Notes under the pieces: model-generated | Databases searched by the model: none | Seen by the model: the letters and a program-made list of their open reading frames with translations, nothing else | Told to the model about the DNA's origin: nothing | DNA from: Galerina marginata | Taxonomy: Eukaryota; Basidiomycota; Agaricomycetes; Agaricales; Galerinaceae | Assembly: GCA_023014335.1 (NCBI GenBank) | Contig: JAECYW010000021.1 | Location: 124,001 to 188,000 of the forward strand | Direction of reading: 5' to 3' | Length of the DNA: 64,000 bases | Part shown: positions 46,901 to 57,457 of the stretch, one piece after another | Position numbering within the stretch: position 1 is the first letter of the stretch | Layout: each line of letters begins with the position of its first letter | Made by a program: the position numbers and the translations under genes

Positions 46901-47952
46901 CAAAACCCTGTGGCAGCTGCAAGATTCTTTCATTTTATGTGTGAAACCTTTATTAAACATGTATTGGGTGTTGGCAATAACTCTCCAGGCTTGTATGGTA
47001 AAACAAATGCTTACTATGGAACAGTTGAACAGCAAGGCCGTTTAACTTTGCATCTACATCTTCTATTATGGATTAAAAATTCACTTTCACCTCAGGAGAT
47101 CAGAGATCGCATCATGGATAGTACTTCTGACTTTCAAAAACAAATTGTTGAATATTTGGAGAGTGTTCACCAAGGTGAATTATTAAATGAAAAGCCATTA
47201 GCTGATATCCTTGCATCTTTTAAATCTAAGCAAGAACAGACTGGTTATTCAGATCCAACAAAAACAATGCCAAAACCTCCACCTGAGTTATGTAAATCAA
47301 AAAACTGTACAGATTGTTCTAAATGCAAGGAATTAAATGAATGGTGGGTCAAATTTGAAGAAGAGACCAATGATATACTTGCAAGATCTAATAGACATGA
47401 CTGTAGAACTGATATTGAAACCAAAGATGGTAGATCTGTAAGAAAAGGCTGCAAAAATAGCAAAGGTGAATGTAAAGCAAGATTTCCTAGAGATATTGTT
47501 GAGAATACTATGGTTGAACCTCTTACAGGTGCTCTAAAATTGAAAAAAGGTGAAAGTTGGATGAATACATTTACACCAGCTCTGTCTTATCTTATTAGAG
47601 CAAATACAGATGTAACAAGTCTTTTGTCTGGAACTTCAGTCAAAGCTGTTGTTGCTTATGTTACAGATTATGTTACTAAACCAGGTCTTACAACTTATTC
47701 GATCTTTGATACTGTGCGCCAAATATTCTCTAAAAATTCAGAGTTACTAGGTGGCAGCAGTAGTCGCCAAGAAACTGCTAGAGCTTTAATGACTAAAATG
47801 GTCAACTCACTTACATCTAAAATGGAAATAGGAAGTCCAATGGCATCTTTATATCTATTAGGAAATCCAGATCATTATACTCAGCACAAATTTATAAAGT
47901 TTTACTGGAGACTCTATGTCCGCAAAGCCAGAGATGCATGGGGTGATAATGA
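43931..47952 (+). CDS. Helitron Rep/helicase, segment 1: N-terminal regions and HUH Rep domain
   Basis: Initiator of rolling-circle transposition. The frame is open for about 1340 codons. The N-terminal about 500 residues are unrecognised. A Cys-rich region (CAVCG..., CTHACKTCCASL) followed by ASGFWVGEIPDVLKNLTYVEK and RVRHNRC matches the DUF6570-type region of fungal Helitrons. Then come the Helitron_like_N part (PSMLPWLFPYGHGGIGQ, residues about 805) and the Rep motifs: GRLTLHLHLLLW near residue 1035 with the His-x-His metal site, and YVTDYVTK near residue 1242 with the paired tyrosines. The true start is uncertain; 43931 is the first ATG in frame. At 47953 the gene is interrupted by a small Helitron copy. 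Confidence 0.88.
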
Positions 47953-49217
47953 CTTGGTCAGAGGCCATTGCTCCGCATGGCAAAAACAAGTTCTTACTTT
48001 TAAGGTGAGTCCGACTATAAATAAAGGTTAAATAAGTAAATAATATGTAGTCCGCTCAAATCTGAACGGATTTGGATGATCATATACTCAAAAAAAGCAG
48101 AAAAATGAGGCCGTTCTAACAAACCTAAAACGGCCTGGTCACGTGACCAGGAAGGCCCTGATTTTTACGATTTTTTTGATACCAAGATCATAAAAATTGG
48201 CCCAGTAATGGCTGAGATACAGAAACCATGCAGGGTCACTGTATGAGTGGGAGAATTTCCAACCATTGCGTTAGAAACCATTTCTGCCTGTTATGCAGGC
48301 CGGAAAACAAGTTCTTTTACTACGTAAGAACTTGTAACAAGATTAATTATTAGACTACAATAAGAACTTGTAATAAGATTAATTCTTACGTCGCTTAGTT
48401 TTTATCGGATTGCCTTGAAACAAAGTGTGTAATTATCAGAAAAATCAGGGCTAAAAGATGGTGTCACATATGTATTGTCACACCTTTATGTGACTTACCA
48501 AATGCGGAATATTGTTTGAAATACACTATATTGGGAGATTTAAAGGCATTAAAATAAAATAAAAATACAGATGATGTTTTTTTTACCTAAGGGATGGTCT
48601 GTGCACACATATCACATGACATATCCCTGAGAATATTTTGCTCTAACTTGGTGCCTCAATTGATTTCAAGGGATTTGCACAAAGTCCTGCTGTGAGTTTG
48701 ATTATGTAAGCTTCTAGAACATTATTTCCATGTTATTTGGTCATGTTTTGCAATGTTTGGTGTGCCTTTTATGGGTTATCCAGTCAGTTTAACACCAATT
48801 TTCGGATTTTCACCAAGTTGAACTGACTGTTTGCCTGATTTGGACACCATGACATCATTGCAAAACATATGTAAATATTTGTACATTATTCTAGATTTGT
48901 CTGGGCAACATATTTTAGCATATCTAGCTCACTGAAATCTGTATCAAGTGTGAATTCACACAAATTTGCGCTTTTTGGCTTGTGTGAACAGGTCACATGA
49001 CCTAATCAACCCTGGATACACATGCCACATGAAAGCCCTGATTTTTACGATTTTTTTGATACCAAGATCATAAAAATTGGCCCAGTAATGGCTGAGATAC
49101 AGAAACCATGCAGGGTCACTGTATGAGTGGGAGAATTTCCAACCATTGCGTTAGAAACCATTTCTGCCTGTTATGCAGGCCGGAAAACAAGTTCTTTTAC
49201 TACGTAAGAACTTGTAA
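47953..49217 (-). mobile_element. Non-autonomous Helitron-like element, 1265 bp, in the Rep/helicase gene (E5)
   Basis: On the plus strand it reads CTTGGTCAGAGGCC...CTTGTAA. It has a 385-bp short unit (47953-48337) joined to an 880-bp long unit (48338-49217), each ending with the same hairpin. Removing it joins GATAATGA to TAAAGAAG and keeps the Rep frame. On the host strand it offers an AAG|GTGAGT donor at 48005 and an ATGCAG|GGT acceptor at 49113/49114, which are in phase with each other and with the host gene. Confidence 0.85.
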
Positions 49218-50078
49218 TAAAGAAGAAAGTCCAGAAAAAGTTGTTCTTGATAAGAATCTTGGAGACTATGTTGGTCTTTCTAAAGTTGATGATTATATTT
49301 ATCGCCCAAACATACACAAAAATATCACTTTATATGAATGGATTCGCAGATCAGAAACTACAAGGCGCTCAAAAAAGAACTTGAAAAAATTTGACTCCTT
49401 GCAAGATATTCTTAATGGACAGCTTGATAATATTGAAGAAGAAGAATTAAATGAGGAACTGGATTCAAATGATGAGCTAGATATTATTTCACAAGTTGGT
49501 GGTGGCAAATCCAGCCAGTCAGATGATGAATTAAATATTCAAAATAGTACTATCAATAAACCTGCTGAAACAAGTCTTAATATAAAGTATAACTTCTTAC
49601 CTGGTCATCCTTTGTATAGAACACATGAGGTAGTTTATAAAACCAATGATCCCTTAGTAGTTCCAGTGTTTTTAGGTGGCATTCTTCCTAGAAGTGATCA
49701 AGGTGATAGAGAATATTATTGTTCAACAATGTTAACACTTTTTAAACCATGGAGAACTGGAAGAGATCTTAAGCTTGAAAATCAAACCTGGGATGAAGCT
49801 TTTAATGCTTTCAAATTTGCTAAACATCAAAACCAGTTGATGAAGAATTTCAATTTAAGATATGAATGCAATGATGCCAGAGATGATTACTCTGCTAAAC
49901 TGAAAAAAGGTGCAGCTCAAAAGAATAGTATATTTGGATCTTGGATTGATAGTGAACAAACTCTTAATGAACTAGATCAGACAGCATTGGACTATACAGA
50001 TGATGGTCCACTAGCATCTTTTGATAATGAACAAGACATGTCTGAACTTCTTATTAATGATGCAGCTAAAACTGAAGA
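49218..50078 (+). CDS. Helitron Rep/helicase, segment 2: linker between Rep and helicase
   Basis: This continues the Rep frame in phase: KEESPEKVVLDKNLGDYVGL, then VDDYIYRPNIHKNITLYEWI, HEVVYKTNDPLVVPVFLGG and PWRTGRDL. These are typical of the region between Rep and helicase in fungal Helitrons. There is no internal stop. It is bounded on both sides by small Helitron copies (47953-49217 and 50079-53155). It does not start independently; the ATG at 49108 lies in the inserted element. Confidence 0.85.
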
Positions 50079-53000
50079 CTTGGTCAGAGGCCATTGCTGC
50101 GCATGGCAAAAACAAGTTCTTACTTTGGGGTGAGGCAGTGCCTGAAGACTTACACTGTTATTAAACAAATACATATTAAATAGGTAAATAACATGTAGTC
50201 CGCTCAAATCTGAACCGATTGGGATGATCTTATACTCAAAAAAAGCAGAAAAATAAGGCGAATCTAACAAGCCTAAAACGGCCTGGTCACGTGACCAGGA
50301 AGGCCCTGATTTTTACGAATTTTTTGATACCAAGATCATAAAAATTGGCCCAGTAATGGCTGAGATACAGAAACCATGCAGGGTCACTATAGCAGTGGGA
50401 GAATTTCCAACCATTGCGTTAGAAACCATTTCTGCCTGCTATGCAGGCCGGAAAACAAGTTCTTTTACTACGTAAGAACTTGTAACAAGATTAATTAATT
50501 GACTACAATAAGAACTTGTAACAAGATTAATTCTTACGTCACTTAGCTTTTATCGGATTGCCTTGAAACAAAGTGTGTAATTATCAGAAAAATCAGGGCT
50601 AAAAGATGGTGTCACATACGTATTGTCACATCTTTATGTGACTTACCAAATGCGGAATATTGTTGAAAACACAGTAAATAAGCTATATTGAGAGATTTTA
50701 AAGGCATTAAAATAAAATAAAAATACTGATAATCTTTTTTTTACCTAACAGGTGGTCTGTGCGCACATATCACATGACATATCCCTGAGAATATTTTTGT
50801 CCAAGTTGGTGCATTACCAAATCCAAGGCAATTGCACAAAGTCCTGCTGTGAGTTTGATTATGTAAGCTTCTAGAACATTATTTCCATGTTATTTGGTCA
50901 TGTTTTGCAATGTTTGGTGTACCTTTTATGGGTTATCCAGTCAGTTTAACACCAATTTTCGGATTTTCACCAAGTTGAGCTGACTGTTTGCCGGATTTGG
51001 ACACCATGACATCATTGCAAAACATATGTAAATATTTGTACATTATTCTAGATTTGTCTGGGCAACACATTTTAGCATATCTAGCTCACTGAAATCTGTT
51101 TTAAGTGTAAATTCACACAAATTTACGCTTTTTTGGGTCGTGTGAACAGGTCACATGACCTAATCAACCCTGGATACACATGCCACATGAAAGCCCTGAT
51201 TTTTACGAATTTTTTGATACCAAGATCATAAAAATTGGCCCAGTAATGGCTGAGATACAGAAACCATGCAGGGTCACTATAGCAGTGGGAGAATTTCCAA
51301 CCATTGCGTTAGAAACCATTTCTGCCTGCTATGCAGGCCGGAAAACAAGTTCTTTTACTACGTAAGAACTTGTAACAAGATTAATTAATTGACTACAATA
51401 AGAACTTGTAACAAGATTAATTCTTACGTCACTTAGCTTTTATCGGATTGCCTTGAAACAAAGTGTGTAATTATCAGAAAAATCAGGGCTAAAAGATGGT
51501 GTCACATACGTATTGTCACATCTTTATGTGACTTACCAAATGCGGAATATTGTTGAAAACACAGTAAATAAGCTATATTGAGAGATTTTAAAGGCATTAA
51601 AATAAAATAAAAATACTGATAATCTTTTTTTTACCTAACAGGTGGTCTGTGCGCACATATCACATGACATATCCCTGAGAATATTTTTGTCCAAGTTGGT
51701 GCATTACCAAATCCAAGGCAATTGCACAAAGTCCTGCTGTGAGTTTGATTATGTAAGCTTCTAGAACATTATTTCCATGTTATTTGGTCATGTTTTGCAA
51801 TGTTTGGTGTGCCTTTTATGGGTTATCCAGTCAGTTTAACACCAATTTTCGGATTTTCACCAAGTTGAGCTGACTGTTTGCCGGATTTGGACACCATGAC
51901 ATCATTGCAAAACATATGTAAATATTTGTACATTATTCTAGATTTGTCTGGGCAACACATTTTAGCATATCTAGCTCACTGAAATCTGTTTTAAGTGTAA
52001 ATTCACACAAATTTACGCTTTTTTGGGTCGTGTGAACAGGTCACATGACCTAATCAACCCTGGATACACATGCCACATGAAAGCCCTGATTTTTACGAAT
52101 TTTTTGATACCAAGATCATAAAAATTGGCCCAGTAATGGCTGAGATACAGAAACCATGCAGGGTCACTATAGCAGTGGGAGAATTTCCAACCATTGCGTT
52201 AGAAACCATTTCTGCCTGCTATGCAGGCCGGAAAACAAGTTCTTTTACTACGTAAGAACTTGTAACAAGATTAATTAATTGACTACAATAAGAACTTGTA
52301 ACAAGATTAATTCTTACGTCACTTAGCTTTTATCGGATTGCCTTGAAACAAAGTGTGTAATTATCAGAAAAATCAGGGCTAAAAGATGGTGTCACATACG
52401 TATTGTCACATCTTTATGTGACTTACCAAATGCGGAATATTGTTGAAAACACAGTAAATAAGCTATATTGAGAGATTTTAAAGGCATTAAAATAAAATAA
52501 AAATACTGATAATCTTTTTTTTACCTAACAGGTGGTCTGTGCGCACATATCACATGACATATCCCTGAGAATATTTTTGTCCAAGTTGGTGCATTACCAA
52601 ATCCAAGGCAATTGCACAAAGTCCTGCTGTGAGTTTGATTATGTAAGCTTCTAGAACATTATTTCCATGTTATTTGGTCATGTTTTGCAATGTTTGGTGT
52701 GCCTTTTATGGGTTATCCAGTCAGTTTAACACCAATTTTCGGATTTTCACCAAGTTGAGCTGACTGTTTGCCGGATTTGGACACCATGACATCATTGCAA
52801 AACATATGTAAATATTTGTACATTATTCTAGATTTGTCTGGGCAACACATTTTAGCATATCTAGCTCACTGAAATCTGTTTTAAGTGTAAATTCACACAA
52901 ATTTACGCTTTTTTGGGTCGTGTGAACAGGTCACATGACCTAATCAACCCTGGATACACATGCCACATGAAAGCCCTGATTTTTACGAATTTTTTGATAC

Positions 53001-53155
53001 CAAGATCATAAAAATTGGCCCAGTAATGGCTGAGATACAGAAACCATGCAGGGTCACTATAGCAGTGGGAGAATTTCCAACCATTGCGTTAGAAACCATT
53101 TCTGCCTGCTATGCAGGCCGGAAAACAAGTTCTTTTACTACGTAAGAACTTGTAA
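50079..53155 (-). mobile_element. Non-autonomous Helitron-like element with three tandem 890-bp units (E6)
   Basis: A 407-bp short unit (50079-50485) is followed by three 890-bp units (50486-51375, 51376-52265, 52266-53155) that appear nearly identical; one clear difference is GTACC/GTGCC near 50930. Removal joins GAAGA to AATGGC and keeps the Helitron frame. Each 890-bp unit exceeds the 855-bp unit of the 24.1-kb element by 35 bp that contain a stub TAAGAACTTGTAA, a truncated terminus. A GGG|GTGAGG donor (50130) and TATGCAG|GCC acceptor (53116/53117) would splice in phase. Confidence 0.85.
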
Positions 53156-55001
53156 AATGGCTCAGATTGAAAAAGTAGTTCAAAATATAGGCTGGCTGGA
53201 TAGCTCCAAAGACAATACTATAAAACCTGATAGCACTTTTAAACCTACTGAGAATTTCAATAGCAGTGAATGGAATTCTATAGTTGATGCTGCTAAAAAA
53301 GATGTCATTGCTCAAAGAATGAAGGATCTGCCATCAGGTATTAATAAATCTACTGATAACCATGAGTCTCATGATGAAGTTGTAGTATCAGATATATCAT
53401 ATATTAATAAGGATTTCCAGGCTGAGAAATTGAATGAACAGAAATTCATTGATGATACTGTTAGTAAATTTAGTTTGAATACAGAACAAGAGTGTGCATT
53501 CCGCATTGTGGCTAATCATGCAACTCTTCATAAAACTGAACCTCTTAAAATGTATCTAGGTGGAATGGGTGGAACTGGTAAATCTCAGGTTATTAAAGCT
53601 TTAATTGCTTTTTTTGAACTAAGAAAAGAAAAACATCGCATTATGATTCTGGCTCCTACTGGTTCAGCAGCTGCTTTACTCAAAGGATCTACATATCATT
53701 CAGCTCTAGGTATTCAAACTGAGGCAATGAAAAAAAATGAACAAACCAATTTAGCTCAGGTTTATGCTAGACTTGAAGGTGTTGAATATATTTTTCTTGA
53801 TGAAGTTTCAATGTTATCATGTCTTGATCTTTATAAAATCAGTGCTCAGCTTGCTAAACTTAAAAATATTGTTGATAATCCATTTGGTGGTATGAATATG
53901 ATTTTTGCTGGAGATTTTGCTCAATTAGCACCTGTTAAAGGTTCTTCTCTTTACAGTGGAGGAGTTGGTACTACAATTAATGCTGCTATGACAGAACCTG
54001 GCCAGCAAACTGCAATAGGCAAAGCTTTATGGCATCAGATAACTACAGTTGTGATTTTGCGACAAAACATGAGACAAAGATTCCAATCTCCTGCAGATAC
54101 TAAACTTCGCACTGCTTTAGAAAATATGCGCTATGCAGCCTGTACAGCTTCTGATATTCAGTTTCTCAGAACAAGAATAGCTGGAAAAAGAAAAGATCAG
54201 CCCAATATTGCTAGTTCATTATTCCGCAATGTCTCAATCATTCTAGGTTTAAATTCTGAAAAGGATAAAATCAATGATCTGGGATGTCAGAGGTTTGCAA
54301 AAGACACTGGTCAGACTTTAACTGATTTTTATTCTGTGGATACTATTGGTGAAAGTGTTCCACCTGAAACACTTAGACTCTTAAAGAGAAAAAATCCTCA
54401 AGCTAAAACAATCAGAAAAAAACAAGTATCTCTTCCTTCAAAACTTCAAAATATTCTATGGAATATGAGATATTCAATGACTGAAACTGTTCCTGGAAAA
54501 TTGTCTTTATGTTTTGGAATGCCAGTTATGATCCGCAATAATGATGCTACAGAATTATGTATCACACGTGGTCAAGAAGCTCATGTTGTAGGCTGGCAAG
54601 CCTCAAAAGGTGCTGAAAATCATTTGGTTCTTGATGTTTTATTTGTCAAACTTGATTCACCAGCTAAGACAATTCAACTCAAAGGTCTTCCTCAAAATGT
54701 TGTTCCTTTAACTCGCTCTAGCAAGAGTGTTCTTTGTTCAGGTTTAAAATCCCCTATTTCAATCAATAGATCTCAAGTTTCTGTGCTTCCAAATTTTGCA
54801 ATGACTGATTATGCTTCACAAGGAAAAACAAGAGAATACAATGTTGTAAATTTAAATAGTTGTCGCAGTCATATGGCTTATTACACTGCATTATCTAGAG
54901 GGTCAACTGCAGAGGGCACAATTATTCTTCAAGGCTTTGATGATCATAAAATTACATGTGGTATATCTGGTTATCTAAGACAAGAATTCAGAGAACTTGA
55001 G
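53156..55001 (+). CDS. Helitron Rep/helicase, segment 3: PIF1-like helicase
   Basis: Superfamily 1 helicase that unwinds the donor strand during rolling-circle transposition. Motifs in order: MYLGGMGGTGKSQVI (Walker A, about 53550-53595), ILAPTGSAAALLKGSTYHSAL (motif Ia), EYIFLDEVSMLS (Walker B, about 53783-53818), MIFAGDFAQLAPVKG (motif III), VVILRQNMRQ (motif IV) and, near the end, MTDYASQGKTREY and YYTALSRG (motifs V and VI). All are intact. The reading frame is continuous with the segment before the insertion and is cut at 55001, where an antisense small Helitron copy sits between the codons for Glu and Leu. Confidence 0.92.
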
Positions 55002-56275
55002 TTACAAGTTCTTACGTAGTAAAAGAACTTGTTTTCCGGCCTGCATAGCAGGCAGAAAACATTCCTAACGCAATGGTTCGAAATTCTCCCACTCATACAG
55101 TGACCCTGCATGGTTTCTGTATCTCAGCCATTACTCAGCCAATTTTGATGATTTTGGTATCAAAAAATTCGTAAAAATCAGGGCTTTCATGTGGCATGGG
55201 TATCCAGGGACGATTCGGTCATGTGATCTGTTCACACGACCCAAAAAGCGGAAATTTGTGTGAATTTACACTTGAAGCAGATTTCAGTGAGCTAGATATG
55301 CTAAAATATGTTGCCCAGACCAATGTAAAATAATGTACAAATATTTACATATGTTTTGCAATGATGTCATGGTGTCTAAATCTGGCAAACAGCCAGCTTA
55401 ACTCAGTGAAAATCGCAAAATTGGTGTTAAACTGACTGGATAACCCATAAAAGGCATACCAAACAATGCAAAACATGACCAAATAGCTTCAATATGATGT
55501 AATAGATGCTTACATAATCAAACTCACAACAGAACTCTGTGCAATTGCCTTGGAATCAGTTGATGCACCAAGTTAGACCAAAATATTCTCAGGGATATGT
55601 CATGTGATATGTGTGCACAGACCATCTCTTAGGTAAAAAACATTATCAGTATTTTTATTTTATTTTAATGCCTTTAAAATCTCTCAATATAGCTTATTTA
55701 CTGTGTTTTCAACAATATTCCGCATTTGGTAAGTCACATAAAGATGTGACAATACGCATGTGACACCATTTTTTAGCCCTAATTTTTCTGATAATTAAAC
55801 ATTTTGTTTCAAGGCAATCTGATAAAAACTAAGCGACGTATAAATTAATCTTCTTATAAGTTTCTTATTGTAGTCTAATAATTAATCTTGTTACAAGTTC
55901 TTACGTAGTAAAAGAACTTGTTTTCCGGCCTGCATAGCAGGCAGAAAACATTCCTAACGCAATGGTTCGAAATTCTCCCACTCATACAGTGACCCTGCAT
56001 GGTTTCTGTATCTCAGCCATTACTCAGCCAATTTTGATGATTTTGGTATCAAAAAATTCGTAAAAATCAGGGCCTTCCTGGTCACGTGACCAGGTCGTTT
56101 TAGTCTTGTTAGATCCGCCTCATTTTTCTGCTTTTTTTGAGTATAAGATCATCCCAATAGCTTCAGAACTGAGCGGACTATGCATTATTTACTTATTTAA
56201 CCTTTATTTATAGTCGGACTTACCTTAAAAGTAAGAACTTGTTTTTGCCATGCGCAGCAATGGCCTCTGACCAAG
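55002..56275 (+). mobile_element. Non-autonomous Helitron-like element, 1274 bp, in the Rep/helicase gene (E7)
   Basis: An 889-bp long unit (55002-55890) is followed by a 385-bp short unit (55891-56275) ending CCAAG before TTATTAG. It runs in the same direction as the gene, opposite to the other two insertions. A TAG in its 5' hairpin loop stops the host frame within seven codons. Removal gives GAG-TTA-TTA-GAT and restores the frame. The short unit contains the palindrome CCTGGTCACGTGACCAGG. Confidence 0.85.
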
Positions 56276-57457
56276 TTATTAGATGAAATTACTAGACTCA
56301 AATATCTTGATCAACTCCCTACTTCAATTACTGGAAATCTTAGAAATATTATCATAAGACAGTATCAACAAATCAAAGGCACAGGTTATTGTCCACCTTG
56401 TATAGATAAAGCACTACAATGGTCTAAAGAAAAGCCAATGGAAAATACAGCAGCTGTTAAAGATAGTCCATGGACTATTATCAATAAGAAGCCTGTGGTT
56501 TCAAAAGCTAAAACTTTTGTTGCACAACATTTTCAGCCTGCCAAAGGTTCAATCCCAGTTAAAGTAAACAATTTAAAGAGAAAAATAGAGGATACTGAAA
56601 TACCTATTGTTCCATTAGAGGCTAAAAAAATCATTAAGACCAAAAAACCCAAAATTACTTATGATATTGAACTTCAAGGCTTAAAATGGGATTCAGTCAA
56701 TTATAGCTGTTCTTATGACTCATTATTTACAATATTGTTCAATTTATGGTCTCAAAACAAAAAACAATGGACCAAAGAGCTTAGTCAATATGGAGAATTT
56801 ACACAAACTTTGGTAAAGGGATATAAAAATGTTCAAACTGGATCTCAAACATTATCTGCAGTTAGAGATTTGGTTAGACATGAATTAAAAACATCTCAAC
56901 CAGATAAATTCCCTATAGGGCATACAGGAACTGATATCCGTGATCTTTTACAATCAATGTTCCAAAAGCCCAATCAGAAAGATATCAGTTATGAAAAGTG
57001 TAGTGATTGTAATTATGAAGCAACTTCTCAAATTCAATCTCAATCTTTGATATTTATTACATGTTCTTCACATAAATCTACTCAGTCAAACTTTAAACAC
57101 TGGCAAAACCAAAAGAAATATTGTGGACTATGTACTAAAAAAGTTTGTATCACAAGATATTTTACTATTTCATCAAGTTTTATATGTTTTAGTTTGGAGG
57201 TTAAAAAGATTATAAGTAAATATATTAAAATTGAAAACCAAGACAAGAGTATAACTAGATTATCATTAAAAGGTATTATATATAGTGGAAGCAATTATTT
57301 TACATCAAGATTTATAGTTAATAATGAAATCTGGTACCATGATGGTATTTCTACTGGTGCTAAATGTATAAAAGAAGGACAGTTAGATGATTTTGAAGGA
57401 GATTTATTATTTAAGTGCAAAAAGAAAGAAGCAGTGGTTGTTATATATGGAGTATGA
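56276..57457 (+). CDS. Helitron Rep/helicase, segment 4: USP-like C-terminal peptidase domain
   Basis: After a linker (LLDEITRLKYLDQLPTSITG, Lys-rich to about 56640), the tail resembles a ubiquitin-specific-protease-type papain fold. It has a Cys box SVNYSCSYDSLFTILFNLW (about 56695-56750), a zinc-ribbon pattern (CSDC ... CGLC, about 57005 and 57127) and a C-terminal box LKGIIYSGSNYFTSRF with EIWYHDGI. In the C-terminal box USP enzymes have a catalytic His; here the aligned position reads Tyr (NYF), one C-to-T change from His, so activity is doubtful. Similar tails occur in other fungal Helitron proteins as I recall. It ends at TGA 57455-57457, about 200 bp before the element terminus. Confidence 0.7.
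   Translation, partial: LLDEITRLKYLDQLPTSITGNLRNIIIRQYQQIKGTGYCPPCIDKALQWSKEKPMENTAAVKDSPWTIINKKPVVSKAKTFVAQHFQPAKGSIPVKVNNLKRKIEDTEIPIVPLEAKKIIKTKKPKITYDIELQGLKWDSVNYSCSYDSLFTILFNLWSQNKKQWTKELSQYGEFTQTLVKGYKNVQTGSQTLSAVRDLVRHELKTSQPDKFPIGHTGTDIRDLLQSMFQKPNQKDISYEKCSDCNYEATSQIQSQSLIFITCSSHKSTQSNFKHWQNQKKYCGLCTKKVCITRYFTISSSFICFSLEVKKIISKYIKIENQDKSITRLSLKGIIYSGSNYFTSRFIVNNEIWYHDGISTGAKCIKEGQLDDFEGDLLFKCKKKEAVVVIYGV

Noticed and set aside
47948..49220. A 4-5 bp target duplication (ACTTG on both sides) for the small elements
   Set aside because: Removing the segment with such a duplication breaks the host frames, whereas taking CTTGG...CTTGTAA as the element restores the frame in the Helitron and copia hosts.
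51180..53145. Three identical 61-codon frames at 890-bp spacing as a repeated gene
   Set aside because: They are part of the non-autonomous Helitron unit and end in its terminal hairpin; the frame reflects the element's sequence and not an independent protein.
43931..57457. The Rep/helicase as a separate Helitron nested in a different giant transposon
   Set aside because: I find no second pair of termini around it, its stop lies about 200 bp from the 3' end of the 44.7-kb unit, and that end has the hairpin expected of a Helitron. It is not fully excluded.
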